Source: Chitinophaga niabensis
GTDB taxonomy: Bacteria > Bacteroidota > Bacteroidia > Chitinophagales > Chitinophagaceae
NCBI RefSeq assembly: GCF_900129465.1
Contig: NZ_FSRA01000001.1
Location: 2,172,482 to 2,236,481, forward strand
Length of the DNA: 64,000 nt
Direction: 5' to 3'
Below are positions 1-9,975 of this stretch, in pieces. The notes under the pieces are model-generated. The model had not been told where the DNA came from. It did not search any database and saw only the letters and a list, made by a program, of their open reading frames with translations. Both the position numbers and the translations under genes were made by a program. Position 1 is the first letter of the stretch. Each line of letters starts with the position of its first letter.

Positions 1-1
1 T

Positions 2-3000
2 ACCCTGAAACCGGATAATGGTACTTATTATATAAAGAATTTCCTGGCAGACGGTTTACAGGCCACCGTCGTGCAGCAATACAGGCCGTCATCAGCTAAA
101 GCGGAAGTAGCAGAAAGTACAGCAACACCATTTGACCTTGCCGTAAAAGAACTTAGCATCCGCAACACACAATGGAGCTATAGTGATGAAGCCAGCGGAT
201 TATCTACCGAAGGCGTTATCGGCCAGCTGGCATCCCGCCGTTTACACTTCGACCTCATCAAAACCCTGATCACCACTGATCTGCTTTCCCTGGAAAGATC
301 AAAGGCCACGCTCGATTTCCGGAAAGCGATGGACACCACCGTGGTGGTAAAAGATACCAGTGCTGCGCCCAATACCTGGAAAGTACTGGCTAAACAATTG
401 CAGGCAAAGGAAGTGGATTTTGCCATGAGTAATCACCTGGCTCCCCGCCTTTCCTACAAACAGGCGATCGATTATAATTACCTCAACATCCGGCACCTGC
501 TGCTGGATGCCAATGATATTGCATATAGTGCAGACAGTACCACCGCTACCCTGCTGGCCGGCGCCGTGGAAGAACAATGCGGCCTGCAATTAAAGCGGCT
601 GAAAGGTAAAGTGCGTTACACCAACCAGGAAGCACAATTATCCGGCTTCATCCTGCAAACCGGCGAAAGTAATATCGATGCAGACATTCACCTGAAAGCC
701 CCCTCCTGGTCTACGATCTCCGAACAGTTAGGTCTGCTGGAAATTAAGGCCAGCGTACGGCCTTCTTCCCTTACGCTCAAAGAGGCTTTATTCTTTGTGC
801 CGGATATGCGCAGCAATCCTTCCCTGCAACCCATCTGGAAGAAACACCTCGCCTTACATGGAGAAATTACCGGCAGCCTCGCACAATTGAATATACCCGG
901 CCTGGAAGTAAAAGATAACGATCAGAATTACCTCTATGTAAAAGGAACGACTTACCAGGTAACTGATCCGGACCGTATGGGCGCAGACCTCGTAACCGTG
1001 AAAATGCTGAGCAGTAAACGGGGCATTGAATCCTGGCTGCCTCCCAATACACTCCCCGCCTCTGTGCAGTTACCCAATAAGCTCATATTGAATGGCGCTA
1101 TCAGAGGCGGCATGCAGCAACTGAAGCCAGACCTGATGCTGAGCACAGATATGGGCAATGCCAAACTGAAAGGTGAAGTAGCGGAATTTATGGATATGAA
1201 AAAGATCCGTTACAACATGACCCTTGATGCACAAAACCTGCAACTGGGGCGGATGCTGGGAGATACCGCCATGGGCAGCCTGGATGGTACCGTAACGGCC
1301 AAAGGAAAAGGAGTTGATCCTCAAACCGCAGATGCACAGGCGAATGTAGACATCCGCTCTTTCACGTATAACCGCTACACATACCAGGGCATTCAAATGG
1401 ATGCCACACTGCTCAAGGGTGCTTATACCGCCAAAGGCGGCATCAACGATCCCAATGCAAAAGCCGTTTTTGACCTGGCCGGCAAACTGGATACACTCCA
1501 CCCTGCCATCAGCGCAAAAATGGATATAGATAAATTCGATCTGCTGGCCACGCATTTTACTACAGACCCGCTGATCGTAAAATCCTGCCTGGATGTTCAA
1601 CTGGACAATCTGGCACCCCGCAAGCTAAACGGGTACGCCGCCATCCACAAACTGCAACTCCTGGACGACAAAGAGATGTATGCCATAGATAGCATCCTGC
1701 TGAAAGCCAGTGTGGAAGACGGTCTGCAGAAACTTCGCCTTACGGGTCCCTTTGGATACCTCAGCGCTTCCGGTGATTTCAACTACCAGACGTTCGCCAC
1801 CGCAGCAGGCAATCTTGTAACACGGCACCTGGAAGCAGTAGCCACGCAACCAACTGCTAAAACAGAAAGGCAGTGGATGCAATTTTCCGGCAGCCTTTCC
1901 ATTCCCAAATCATTACGTAAACTCTTCCCCGATATACAACTCGAGAAACCACTTAGCTTATATGGCAGGTTGAATACAGACAGCAGCTTCCTCGATGCAC
2001 ACTTCTCCCTTCCCGGTATGCGCTACGATTCTTTTAAAGTAGATACGCTGATTGCCGATGTGATCGTAGACACCGCAAAGATGGATGCGAAAGTATTACT
2101 GGCACATTTATACCACCCGCAGATCCCCTTAAGGCGCACCAGGTTATCTGTAAGTGCCAGCAAAGGTTTAGTGGACTGGGACCTGCTGATGGGCAGAGAA
2201 AAATACAAGGTAGGCGGCCTGGTACACTTCCTGCCCAACGACAGTATGCTGATCTCACTGAAGAAGGACCTGGTATTAAACCGGCAGGCATGGACGGTAA
2301 GCGGAGATAATAAATTACTGATCAGGAGTGGCGGCGTGGCCTTTGCCGACATTGGCATAGAGAAAGGTGCGCAGGGTTTAAAGATCACTACAGCAGCGCC
2401 GCAACGAAGTAATTTCACCTTACCCGATCTTACCGTTACGCTGAAAGATTTCCGCCTCAGCACCATTACCAGCCTGATAGAAAAGGACACCGCACTGGCC
2501 GAAGGTATCAGTAACGGAAGCATCACCGTCACCAACCTGGATGATAATCCACTGATAGATGGTAAACTAACGATCGATAGTCTTGCCGCCATGGGTACAC
2601 CTCTTGGCCAGCTGCAACTTACCGCCAATACCAATGCAGAAAAAGCGGTGCAGCTGGATGCCACCATCCAGGGCCATGGAAATGATGTACGCTTAAAAGG
2701 AACATATGCTGAAGTAATGGACCTCACGCTGGATATCGCCAAACTGAATATGAAAAGCGCAGAAGCATTTACGTTTGGAAATGTAACCGCTATGAAAGGA
2801 GATGTGAATGGCAGGATAACAGTAAAAGGCACAACAGATAAACCCATCATACGCGGCAATCTGCATTTCGAAAAAGTAGCAGGCCGCATCACCATGATCA
2901 ATAACTACCTGCAATTACCTTCAGAAGACCTGGTGCTTGATGATAACGGCATCCGTTTTAACCAGTTTGTAGTAGCAGATAGCTCCGGCAACGAGGCTGT

Positions 3001-4435
3001 GGTGAATGGACAGATCCTTACAAAGGACCTCGAAAAGTTCCAGCTGCAGCTGGATGTGAATGCAGAGAACTTTATGGCATTAGGGTATGCAGACCCTAAA
3101 GATCCCGATCAGTTCTATTATGGCCCCGCATATATAGACGTGCGTGCACGCGTACGCGGAACACTGGACCTGCCAAGAGTGGAAATGAACCTGAAGCTGC
3201 GGGAAAAATCACAGGTAACAGTGCTGCTGCCGGAAGAAGAACCCGGCATTGCCAGCAGGGAAGGTATTGTTGAATTCTTTGACCCCGCAGAATGGCAGGA
3301 TACTACGCTGCGTGTAAGAAAGGATACCATAGCAGCCACCAGGCTCAAAGGCATCATTTTTTCCGGGGATATAGAAATAACACCTGAATCCAGCCTGAAG
3401 CTGGTCATAGACCGGAATAACGGGGACTACCTGGAAGTAAAGGGAAATGCAACCCTGAACCTTACCATGGACCCCAGCAGTAAGATGAGCCTCACCGGCC
3501 GGTATGAGATCAATGAGGGAAAGTACGCCATGTCCCTCAATCAATTGATCAAAAGGGAATTCAAGATAGTAAAAGGCAGCACCATCATCTGGAATGGAGA
3601 TCCTTTAAGTGCCGATGTAAATATCAAAGCCAGGTATGATGTAAATGCAGTGGCCGGCGATCTGATCCAGGACCAGATCAGCAGCACCGATCCCACAAGA
3701 GGCCGGTATAACCAGAAAGTACCGGTAGAAGTATACCTGAAGATCACGGGAGAATTAATGAAACCGGAGATAGCATTTGAACTGGATATGCCGGAGAAAG
3801 ACCAGGGCGCATTGGATGGGCAGGTATACACCCGCATCAAACAGATCAACCAGGTACCTTCCGAATTGAATAAACAGGTAATGGGCTTATTGGTGCTCAA
3901 CCGCTTCATCTCGGAAAATCCATTCGATCAGCTGGATAGCCAGAGCGGCAGCGCAGCAGAAGATATTGCACGAAAGAGTGTGAGCAAGATCGTTTCCCAG
4001 CAGCTGAATAACCTTGCCGGCAGCCTGATCAAAGGGTTTGATGTGAACTTCGATCTGCAGAGCGAAAATGCATATAACGATCAGGGCAGCAGATCTGAAA
4101 GTACCAATCTGAAAGTAGATGTATCCAAACGTTTGTTCAGCGACCGTTTAACAGTAAGTGTAGGATCTAACATCGGTATTTCCGGCGCACAAACACAGAA
4201 CCAGAATGCCAGCTCCATCATTGGAGATGTATCCGCAGAATATACACTAACCAAAGATGGCCGTTACCGTGTAAGGGCTTATCAACGCAGCCTTACCGAA
4301 ACCGTGGTGCAGGGCCAGATCGTAGAGACGGGCCTCACTTTTATGCTGGTAATGGACTATAACGAATTCAGGGAGATCTTCAGGAAAACCCCTAAAGAAA
4401 AGAAACAGGAACGCATCCGCAAGGACAATAAGTAA
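2..4435 (+). CDS. tamB: TamB-like translocation/assembly module protein (5' end outside window)
   Basis: The reading frame is open from base 2, so the true start lies upstream; the GTG at 71 is internal. About 1477 residues are visible. TamB (AsmA-like, formerly DUF490) proteins span the periplasm as a long beta-rich groove, taking part in outer-membrane protein assembly and in lipid transport between membranes. Repeated beta-strand segments of the type 'G.l....D.p.i.G' fill most of the protein. The conserved C-terminal TamB domain covers roughly the last 450 residues, including the 'LTGRYEINEGKY' segment and a final barrel-like part ending in 'GLTFMLVMDYNEF'. The gene for its TamA-like partner starts 9 bases downstream, the usual Bacteroidota arrangement. 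Family assignment is firm; the role is taken from family knowledge. Confidence 0.9.
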   Translation, partial: TLKPDNGTYYIKNFLADGLQATVVQQYRPSSAKAEVAESTATPFDLAVKELSIRNTQWSYSDEASGLSTEGVIGQLASRRLHFDLIKTLITTDLLSLERSKATLDFRKAMDTTVVVKDTSAAPNTWKVLAKQLQAKEVDFAMSNHLAPRLSYKQAIDYNYLNIRHLLLDANDIAYSADSTTATLLAGAVEEQCGLQLKRLKGKVRYTNQEAQLSGFILQTGESNIDADIHLKAPSWSTISEQLGLLEIKASVRPSSLTLKEALFFVPDMRSNPSLQPIWKKHLALHGEITGSLAQLNIPGLEVKDNDQNYLYVKGTTYQVTDPDRMGADLVTVKMLSSKRGIESWLPPNTLPASVQLPNKLILNGAIRGGMQQLKPDLMLSTDMGNAKLKGEVAEFMDMKKIRYNMTLDAQNLQLGRMLGDTAMGSLDGTVTAKGKGVDPQTADAQANVDIRSFTYNRYTYQGIQMDATLLKGAYTAKGGINDPNAKAVFDLAGKLDTLHPAISAKMDIDKFDLLATHFTTDPLIVKSCLDVQLDNLAPRKLNGYAAIHKLQLLDDKEMYAIDSILLKASVEDGLQKLRLTGPFGYLSASGDFNYQTFATAAGNLVTRHLEAVATQPTAKTERQWMQFSGSLSIPKSLRKLFPDIQLEKPLSLYGRLNTDSSFLDAHFSLPGMRYDSFKVDTLIADVIVDTAKMDAKVLLAHLYHPQIPLRRTRLSVSASKGLVDWDLLMGREKYKVGGLVHFLPNDSMLISLKKDLVLNRQAWTVSGDNKLLIRSGGVAFADIGIEKGAQGLKITTAAPQRSNFTLPDLTVTLKDFRLSTITSLIEKDTALAEGISNGSITVTNLDDNPLIDGKLTIDSLAAMGTPLGQLQLTANTNAEKAVQLDATIQGHGNDVRLKGTYAEVMDLTLDIAKLNMKSAEAFTFGNVTAMKGDVNGRITVKGTTDKPIIRGNLHFEKVAGRITMINNYLQLPSEDLVLDDNGIRFNQFVVADSSGNEAVVNGQILTKDLEKFQLQLDVNAENFMALGYADPKDPDQFYYGPAYIDVRARVRGTLDLPRVEMNLKLREKSQVTVLLPEEEPGIASREGIVEFFDPAEWQDTTLRVRKDTIAATRLKGIIFSGDIEITPESSLKLVIDRNNGDYLEVKGNATLNLTMDPSSKMSLTGRYEINEGKYAMSLNQLIKREFKIVKGSTIIWNGDPLSADVNIKARYDVNAVAGDLIQDQISSTDPTRGRYNQKVPVEVYLKITGELMKPEIAFELDMPEKDQGALDGQVYTRIKQINQVPSELNKQVMGLLVLNRFISENPFDQLDSQSGSAAEDIARKSVSKIVSQQLNNLAGSLIKGFDVNFDLQSENAYNDQGSRSESTNLKVDVSKRLFSDRLTVSVGSNIGISGAQTQNQNASSIIGDVSAEYTLTKDGRYRVRAYQRSLTETVVQGQIVETGLTFMLVMDYNEFREIFRKTPKEKKQERIRKDNK

Positions 4436-4444
4436 TAAAGCATC

Positions 4445-6766
4445 ATGATCAGATCAGTACGATACATACCATTTGTAATCAGCATATTGTTCCTCGCAGC
4501 ATGCTCTACAACACGTACAGTACCGGAGGGAGACAGGCTGTATACAGGCGCAGACGTAAAGTGGAAGGATACGATAATAAAGAAAAAGCCAAAAGATTAC
4601 AGCACAATCAAAACCGGTATGGAAGAGCGGATCAGGCCTTTACCAAACCGCAGGTTCCTGGGCATGCCCATTAAGCTGTGGCTCTATAACCTGGGCAATG
4701 AACCCAAAGGAAAAGGATTGAACTACCTGCTGCGCAAGAAATGGGGCGAAGCACCTGTACTGCTGAGCCAGGTGAAAGTGGATAGAACGGACGACATCCT
4801 TACCAGTTACCTGGAAGACAATGGATACTTTAATGCAGATGTTGACCATACCATAAAAAACAGCGGTAAAAAGAAAGCAGGCATTACTTTCACCGCCATT
4901 CCTGATTTCCGTTATACCATCCACCGCGTACGGTTTGATACGGACACCGGCCTGCTGGGCCATCACATCATGCTTACTACCCGCAAAACATTATTGAAAC
5001 CGGATGATAATTACAGCCTTGATAAAATAAAAGAAGAAAGAGAAAGGATCCATGCTTTCCTGAAGGAGAACGGTTTCTATTACTTCACCCCGGACTATCT
5101 GCTGATACGCATAGATAGCGCACTGGGGAAACACCAGGTGGACCTGTATCTTACCACCAAGAAAACCACGCCGCCCACGGCACTCCGGCAATATTATATG
5201 AAGAACGTGGAACTGTTCACGAATTATGATCTTGCAAAAGACAGTGCGCAGCAATTCAGCAAAGGAGTGCAGTATCAAAACTTTACCATCATAGATCCGG
5301 ACTCCCTGTTTAAACCCATTGTGTTCGACAGAACAGTATTCCTGCAACGGGATAGTATGTACCGCCTTAGCTCGCATAACATCACTTTACAAAGACTGGT
5401 GAACTTAGGTACTTTTAAATTCGTGCGGGGAAACTTCAGGCCGGCAAGGGATAGCAGCCTGCTCTATGCACGCTTCTTCCTAACCCCCTACCCTAAACGA
5501 TCTTTACAGGTAGAAGTTTCCGGCACCTCCAAATCCAACAGTTTTGTAGGCTCACAATTGAAACTATCAGCCAAGAACAGGAACTTCCAACGGAAGGCTA
5601 ATTTGCTGGAGATCTCCCTGGGCGGAGGTTTTGAAACACAGGTGGGTGGAAAAACCACACAGGTATCTACAAATGCGTATAGCCTTAATGGCGAAGTGTC
5701 CATTACTATTCCAAGGTTCTTCACCCCTGTTATCAGGTTCAACCCGCGTACCCCTTATGTGCCCAGAACAAGGTTCAGCCTGGGCTATGAAATGCTGAGC
5801 AGGCCTAACCTGTATAACCTCAACGCTTTCAATCTTCAATATGGTTATATCTGGAAGCAGACCAAATTCCTGGATCATGCATTGTACCCGGTAGCCATTA
5901 CGTATGTACTGCCTTCCAGTGAATCACCTGAATTCCTGGAACAGAAAAAACAGGATCCTGCACTCGCTCAATCCATCTCTAAACAATTCATCCTGGGAAG
6001 CAATTATACACTCACTTACAATAACCAATCCCCGGAAAAATACCATAGCTTCTACGCCTATTTTAATACCGATGTAGCCGGTAACCTGGTAGGACTGTTT
6101 GCTAAAAAACAACCTGATGGGAAAAAGACCATTATCAATAACGACTTCTCCCAGTACATACGGTTCTCCGTAGATGGCCGTCATTATTTCAAACTAAGCG
6201 ATAACCTCCGCTGGGTGAACCGTTTATTTGCGGGGTACGGGATTGCATATGGCAACTCTACCACCCTGCCCTTTGTAAAACAGTTCTTTAATGGGGGAAG
6301 CAACAGTCTGAGAGCCTTTCGTGCCCGTACATTAGGCCCCGGCTCCTACAGGGATGCGCCGGATGATCCCAACAACCCGGGTGCTAAGAACCTGCTGCTG
6401 GCCAATGCCGCCGGAGACATCAAACTGGAAGGCAACACAGAATTACGGTATAAACCAACCAGCCTGCTGGAATTCGCGGCCTTTGTAGACGCAGGCAATA
6501 TCTGGCTGGGGAAAACAGACTCTGCATCCCAGGAGCCCAAAGTATTTAAAACCAACCGCTTCCTGAAAGAACTGGCAGTGGGTACCGGTTTGGGTATTCG
6601 GATAGACGCCTCCATCCTCCTTGTGCGGTTCGATATTTCCTTTCCCCTCCGCAAGCCCTGGCTGCCTGAAAATGAACGCTGGGTGTTCAAACAGATTGCC
6701 CTGGGGGACCCGGATTGGCGGAAAGAGAACCTTATCCTGAACATTGCCATCGGGTATCCCTTCTAG
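4445..6766 (+). CDS. tamL: TamL: TamA/BamA-like outer-membrane lipoprotein
   Basis: A 773-residue Omp85-superfamily protein. The N-terminus is a lipoprotein signal with lipobox LAAC (Cys about residue 20). POTRA-like segments follow (about 90-330), then a C-terminal 16-strand-type barrel. The barrel carries the region 'FFNGGSNSLRAFRARTLGPG', the Bacteroidota form of the Omp85 (V/I)RG(F/Y) lid-lock segment. The protein ends in an aromatic residue (GYPF), as is typical of outer-membrane barrels. In Bacteroidota the TamA homologue is a lipoprotein called TamL and is encoded next to TamB, as here (9-base gap, same operon). The expected role is insertion of outer-membrane proteins together with TamB. 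Confidence 0.88.
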   Translation: MIRSVRYIPFVISILFLAACSTTRTVPEGDRLYTGADVKWKDTIIKKKPKDYSTIKTGMEERIRPLPNRRFLGMPIKLWLYNLGNEPKGKGLNYLLRKKWGEAPVLLSQVKVDRTDDILTSYLEDNGYFNADVDHTIKNSGKKKAGITFTAIPDFRYTIHRVRFDTDTGLLGHHIMLTTRKTLLKPDDNYSLDKIKEERERIHAFLKENGFYYFTPDYLLIRIDSALGKHQVDLYLTTKKTTPPTALRQYYMKNVELFTNYDLAKDSAQQFSKGVQYQNFTIIDPDSLFKPIVFDRTVFLQRDSMYRLSSHNITLQRLVNLGTFKFVRGNFRPARDSSLLYARFFLTPYPKRSLQVEVSGTSKSNSFVGSQLKLSAKNRNFQRKANLLEISLGGGFETQVGGKTTQVSTNAYSLNGEVSITIPRFFTPVIRFNPRTPYVPRTRFSLGYEMLSRPNLYNLNAFNLQYGYIWKQTKFLDHALYPVAITYVLPSSESPEFLEQKKQDPALAQSISKQFILGSNYTLTYNNQSPEKYHSFYAYFNTDVAGNLVGLFAKKQPDGKKTIINNDFSQYIRFSVDGRHYFKLSDNLRWVNRLFAGYGIAYGNSTTLPFVKQFFNGGSNSLRAFRARTLGPGSYRDAPDDPNNPGAKNLLLANAAGDIKLEGNTELRYKPTSLLEFAAFVDAGNIWLGKTDSASQEPKVFKTNRFLKELAVGTGLGIRIDASILLVRFDISFPLRKPWLPENERWVFKQIALGDPDWRKENLILNIAIGYPF

Positions 6767-6783
6767 TGGATACATATATTTAT

Positions 6784-6816
6784 TTTGTTTATTAATAAAT
6801 TTATTTAATATATTTG
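6784..6816 (+). promoter_or_regulatory. Bacteroidota-type promoter for the 6880 gene
   Basis: TTTG at 6784-6787, then 21 bases, then TATATTTG at 6809-6816. This matches the Bacteroidota primary sigma consensus (-33 TTTG, -7 TAnnTTTG). It lies in an AT-rich gap 64 bases before the ATG at 6880. The same 21-base spacing occurs at the tetR promoter in this window. Confidence 0.6.
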
Positions 6817-6879
6817 TATTAAGCGGGTCCTCCATAAGAGGGCCTTTAGCAGCCCTATACATCAAAAAACCTATCCTAG

Positions 6880-7560
6880 ATGAAAACATTTTTACCCTTT
6901 ACCAAAAAGGTGGTACAAGTGCTGGTATTTATGGCTTCTGCCATACTGCTGCAGGTCCCTTTAGCAAGGGCAGGCCAGATCCCCACCATACTTCAGCTGG
7001 ACATCTCTCATATTCACGAGAACAATACGATCGGTCAGGTGATCGGCACTTTTGCCACGGATCCGCAGTCCGGCGTATGCACTTATAGTCTCGCGGAAGG
7101 AGCCGATGATACGGACAATGATTACTTCACCATCACCGGAAATGCCCTGAAAGCCAAGGTGGTATTTGATTATGAAACAAAGGAAAACTACTTCATCCGT
7201 GTAAGATGTACAGACGGTAGCGGCGGTTATCTTGAAAGATCATTCCTGATACTGGTGGTGGATGTGTATGAAGTAACCAACAGCGTAGAAGCTACCAACC
7301 TTGTTACACCTAACGGAGACGGCAAAAATGATAAATGGATCATCCGCAATCTTCCTGCACACGGCAATAATGAAGTGCGCATCCTGGACCGTTCCGGCCG
7401 CGTGGTATATTACAAGAAGAACTACAGCAATGAGTGGGATGGCAAAACCTCCAGTGGAGAATTACTGGCAGAAGGCGTTTACTTCTATGTAATAGATTTC
7501 GGGGCGGGGCTCAACCTGTTCAAAGGCACTATTACCCTGATCAGGGACCGAAACCGATGA
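6880..7560 (+). CDS. Secreted cadherin-domain protein with gliding-motility/T9SS type B C-terminal sorting domain
   Basis: 226 residues. A signal peptide (about 1-30) is followed by one cadherin-like repeat (about 35-130), seen as 'THENNTIG'-like spacing 'IHENNTIGQVIGTFATD', 'FDYETKENYFIRVRCTD' and a closing VVDVYE strand. The C-terminus (about 135-226) is a CHU_C / type B T9SS sorting domain with 'NLVTPNGDGKNDKW', 'ILDRSGRVVYY', 'NEWDGKTSSGELLAEGVYFY' and a final GTITLIR strand. Such domains direct export through the type IX secretion system. A PorP/SprF gene follows after 34 bases; PorP/SprF-type barrels are the usual partners of type B cargo. The single cadherin repeat makes this an unusually small member; its ligand is unknown. 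Confidence 0.85.
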   Translation: MKTFLPFTKKVVQVLVFMASAILLQVPLARAGQIPTILQLDISHIHENNTIGQVIGTFATDPQSGVCTYSLAEGADDTDNDYFTITGNALKAKVVFDYETKENYFIRVRCTDGSGGYLERSFLILVVDVYEVTNSVEATNLVTPNGDGKNDKWIIRNLPAHGNNEVRILDRSGRVVYYKKNYSNEWDGKTSSGELLAEGVYFYVIDFGAGLNLFKGTITLIRDRNR

Positions 7561-7594
7561 TAAACCTATAACTGTCACACTAATCCTATACCGG

Positions 7595-8515
7595 ATGAAA
7601 ACATATTTCTACAAACTCACCCTTATACTTTTGCCCGCACTGTTACCAGTGCTCACAAAAGCACAATCTTTCGGCAATGGTAATGCGCAGCAGGACCCAT
7701 TAGCTTCCCAGTATTTCCTGAATCCTTTCCTTGGCAATCCTGCCATGGCAGGACTGGACAGTGGTCTCAGCGTGAATATCAGCTACCGCAAGCAATGGAC
7801 GGAAATAAAGGACGGCCCTGTTACCAAACTGGTCACGGCAGATTACCAGGTAGATAAAAAAATGGGCGTTGGGCTCACCATCTTCAACGATCAGGCAGGT
7901 ATCCTGGACCGTACACGGATTGGACTCACCTATGCTTATCACGTTGCGCTGAATGAAGCAAACAATGAATACCTCCATCTGGGTTTAACCATGGCGCTGG
8001 ACAATAAACGCGCGATTCCTTCCAAAGTTATAGGTGATATGGACGATCCATCCATTCCCCGTTATAACAGCCGGGATAACTTCTTTGAATCAGACTTTGG
8101 TTTAACGTATGCTAATGACCGGTTCACTTTACAGGCTGCGATGCCTAATATGGTGAGCATGTTCCAGAATAAGAGTGATGTGGAATCACGCAACACTTCT
8201 ACTTTCTATGCAGCTGCCAGTTACAAGATAGGTACCGGCCACCCGCAGATCAACTCATTTGAACCAATGATCGCTTTCCGCGGCGTAAGAGGTTATAAAA
8301 GCATTATAGATATTGGCGGTAATGTAAAAATGGCCAAAGGTTTCGCAAACCTGTTCGCAATGTACCATACCAGCAAAAGTTTTACGGCAGGCGTTGGCTT
8401 CCAGTTTAAGAACACGGTGGAAGTACAGGCCAGTTATACATCACAAACAGCCGGTATCAAATCCAATGTGGATGGTAACTTTGGACTGAGTATGAAGATC
8501 CGTTTGTTTAAGTAG
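7595..8515 (+). CDS. PorP/SprF family type IX secretion membrane protein
   Basis: 306 residues with a signal peptide ending near 'LTKAQS'. The family signature is 'QDPLASQYFLNPFLGNPAMAG', here interrupted nowhere, followed by 'YRKQWTEIKDGP'. Later strands read 'GVGLTIFNDQAG', 'LTYAYHV' and 'MAGFTAGVGFQF'-like barrel segments, with a C-terminal 'FGLSMKIRLFK'. PorP/SprF proteins are outer-membrane barrels that anchor or help deliver type B T9SS cargo. Its likely client is the cadherin protein encoded 34 bases upstream. The last 8 bases overlap the 3' end of the convergent MoeA-like gene. Confidence 0.87.
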   Translation: MKTYFYKLTLILLPALLPVLTKAQSFGNGNAQQDPLASQYFLNPFLGNPAMAGLDSGLSVNISYRKQWTEIKDGPVTKLVTADYQVDKKMGVGLTIFNDQAGILDRTRIGLTYAYHVALNEANNEYLHLGLTMALDNKRAIPSKVIGDMDDPSIPRYNSRDNFFESDFGLTYANDRFTLQAAMPNMVSMFQNKSDVESRNTSTFYAAASYKIGTGHPQINSFEPMIAFRGVRGYKSIIDIGGNVKMAKGFANLFAMYHTSKSFTAGVGFQFKNTVEVQASYTSQTAGIKSNVDGNFGLSMKIRLFK

Positions 8516-9653
8516 TGAGCTGATGATCTGCCCAGGGATAAAACGGGACCAGTGAACCTGGTTCAAGATGACCTGTATCCGTACTATGCAGAAAGATGCC
8601 GTCTGTACGGGAGGCAGCCATGATATCTCCTGCGCCGGATGCATGTGCAGCCCTTACCCTTAAACCATTTTTATTTGTCAGAATAGCTGGTACTATATCG
8701 TCCAATGTGTGCACCGCAGCCCGGTAATCCAGGAAAGGTAAAAGCCAGGGTTTTACCATAGGCAGGTTCCAGCAGGCACGGATATAGGATTCCAGGAATA
8801 ATTTAGCACCGGCCTCTACAGAAAACGCATTTGCCGGAAATAACATCACCCTTGTTTTGGTAGGGCTGTAACCAAACCAGAAAGGTTTGCAGGGCTTTGC
8901 CCTCACCCGGTGGAATACCTGTTCTATACCGCAATCCTGCAGCAACTTCGGCAATACCGGTGTATCCGTTGTAGTTAAACCGGCGCTGATCAATAAAAGG
9001 TCCGCATCCAGGGATTCAATGACAGCCTGTTCCAGAGCAGGTTCCTGCACTACTATCCGGGATACGGCCTGTATGCCATACTGTGCCAGTAAGCCCGCAA
9101 AAATATAACTGTTCGCATCCCGCAATTCACTGCCTGCAGAAATGATCACCACCTTGGGAGGGCGATGGACCGTAATATGATGAATACCCAGGGCTGCCAA
9201 AAGTCCCATATGCTGAAACTGTATCCTGCAGCCCGGCTCCAGCAAACGATCTCCTTCCGCCGCGTCTTCTCCTTTGCGGATCACATGCTGATGAACTTTT
9301 ACGCGATCATTGGAAACAGATACATTCCCCTTCTTTTCTTCCACGTCCTCCCCTCCTATTACCGTGTCCATTTCAGCTGGTAAAATGTCGCCATTCCGGA
9401 TCCTGATCACATGCCCTGGTAATGCTTCTTCGATAGCACTAATGGGAAATAATTTCTTTTTGGCGGTGTTATAATCACTGATGCGGATGGCAAATCCATC
9501 CCGGAGAGAACGGTTAAAGGGTGGATAATCCCTGTCTGCCGTTACAGGAGCCGCCAATACGCGGCCGATAGCTTGTTCTAATGGTATGCGCTCTGTACCC
9601 CAGCTTGTACGGCAAGCTGCAATCTGCTGTATGGCAGCGGTGACACTAATCAT
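8508..9653 (-). CDS. MoeA-like molybdopterin molybdenumtransferase, motif-degenerate
   Basis: 381 residues, with the length and order of MoeA domains: 'PPFNRSLRDGFAIR' where the family has 'P.f..SamDGyA', and 'GDILPAEMDTVI' where it has 'lP.GADaVv'. The core MoCF-binding-like domain is present from about residue 165. Canonical MoeA inserts molybdate into molybdopterin-AMP. Several active-site signatures are altered: the TGDEL motif reads SAGSEL, the GG.S.GD loop reads SAGLTTTDT, KPGKP reads KPCKP, and LPGNP reads FPANAF. No other molybdenum-cofactor gene is visible in the window. It may be a diverged paralogue with a changed activity or an active but divergent enzyme. The ATG at 9653 is the only good start. 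Confidence 0.72.
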   Translation of the reverse strand: MISVTAAIQQIAACRTSWGTERIPLEQAIGRVLAAPVTADRDYPPFNRSLRDGFAIRISDYNTAKKKLFPISAIEEALPGHVIRIRNGDILPAEMDTVIGGEDVEEKKGNVSVSNDRVKVHQHVIRKGEDAAEGDRLLEPGCRIQFQHMGLLAALGIHHITVHRPPKVVIISAGSELRDANSYIFAGLLAQYGIQAVSRIVVQEPALEQAVIESLDADLLLISAGLTTTDTPVLPKLLQDCGIEQVFHRVRAKPCKPFWFGYSPTKTRVMLFPANAFSVEAGAKLFLESYIRACWNLPMVKPWLLPFLDYRAAVHTLDDIVPAILTNKNGLRVRAAHASGAGDIMAASRTDGIFLHSTDTGHLEPGSLVPFYPWADHQLTT

Positions 9654-9975
9654 AATCTATCACATACAATATTTAATAATATCTATATTCAGATAGAAGT
9701 AAAATACATTTCTTTATTATTATTTCATACTTGTTTAATATTTCATTATTATTTATGACTATGAACATATTAGCCCCTTTCATTTGTTATATTGATTTAT
9801 TTCACATTCAATTTTTATTATATCCCATTAACAATTGAAACATCCATGTTAATGTTAAGTGATTGTTAACAAGTATTCCTTAAATTTAATTATCCAATCT
9901 AGCTTATAGTCAACATCTGGTAGAAATATTCAGCTGAATAATCGGCTCAGCGTCTTATTTCATCACGAGTAAACT
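9654..9975. other. AT-rich divergent intergenic region
   Basis: About 320 bases between the divergent MoeA-like and terpene synthase genes, clearly richer in A+T than the genes around it. No ORF or structured RNA is apparent. A near-match to the -7 box (TAAATTTA, 9881-9888) lacks a properly spaced TTTG, so no promoter can be assigned firmly. Confidence 0.5.

Noticed and set aside
2023..2901. 292-codon minus-strand frame inside tamB
   Set aside because: Shadow of the opposite-strand tamB frame; low-complexity Ser/Leu-rich translation and no start context.
9881..9888. TAAATTTA as terpene synthase promoter
   Set aside because: One mismatch to the -7 box and no TTTG at the expected distance.
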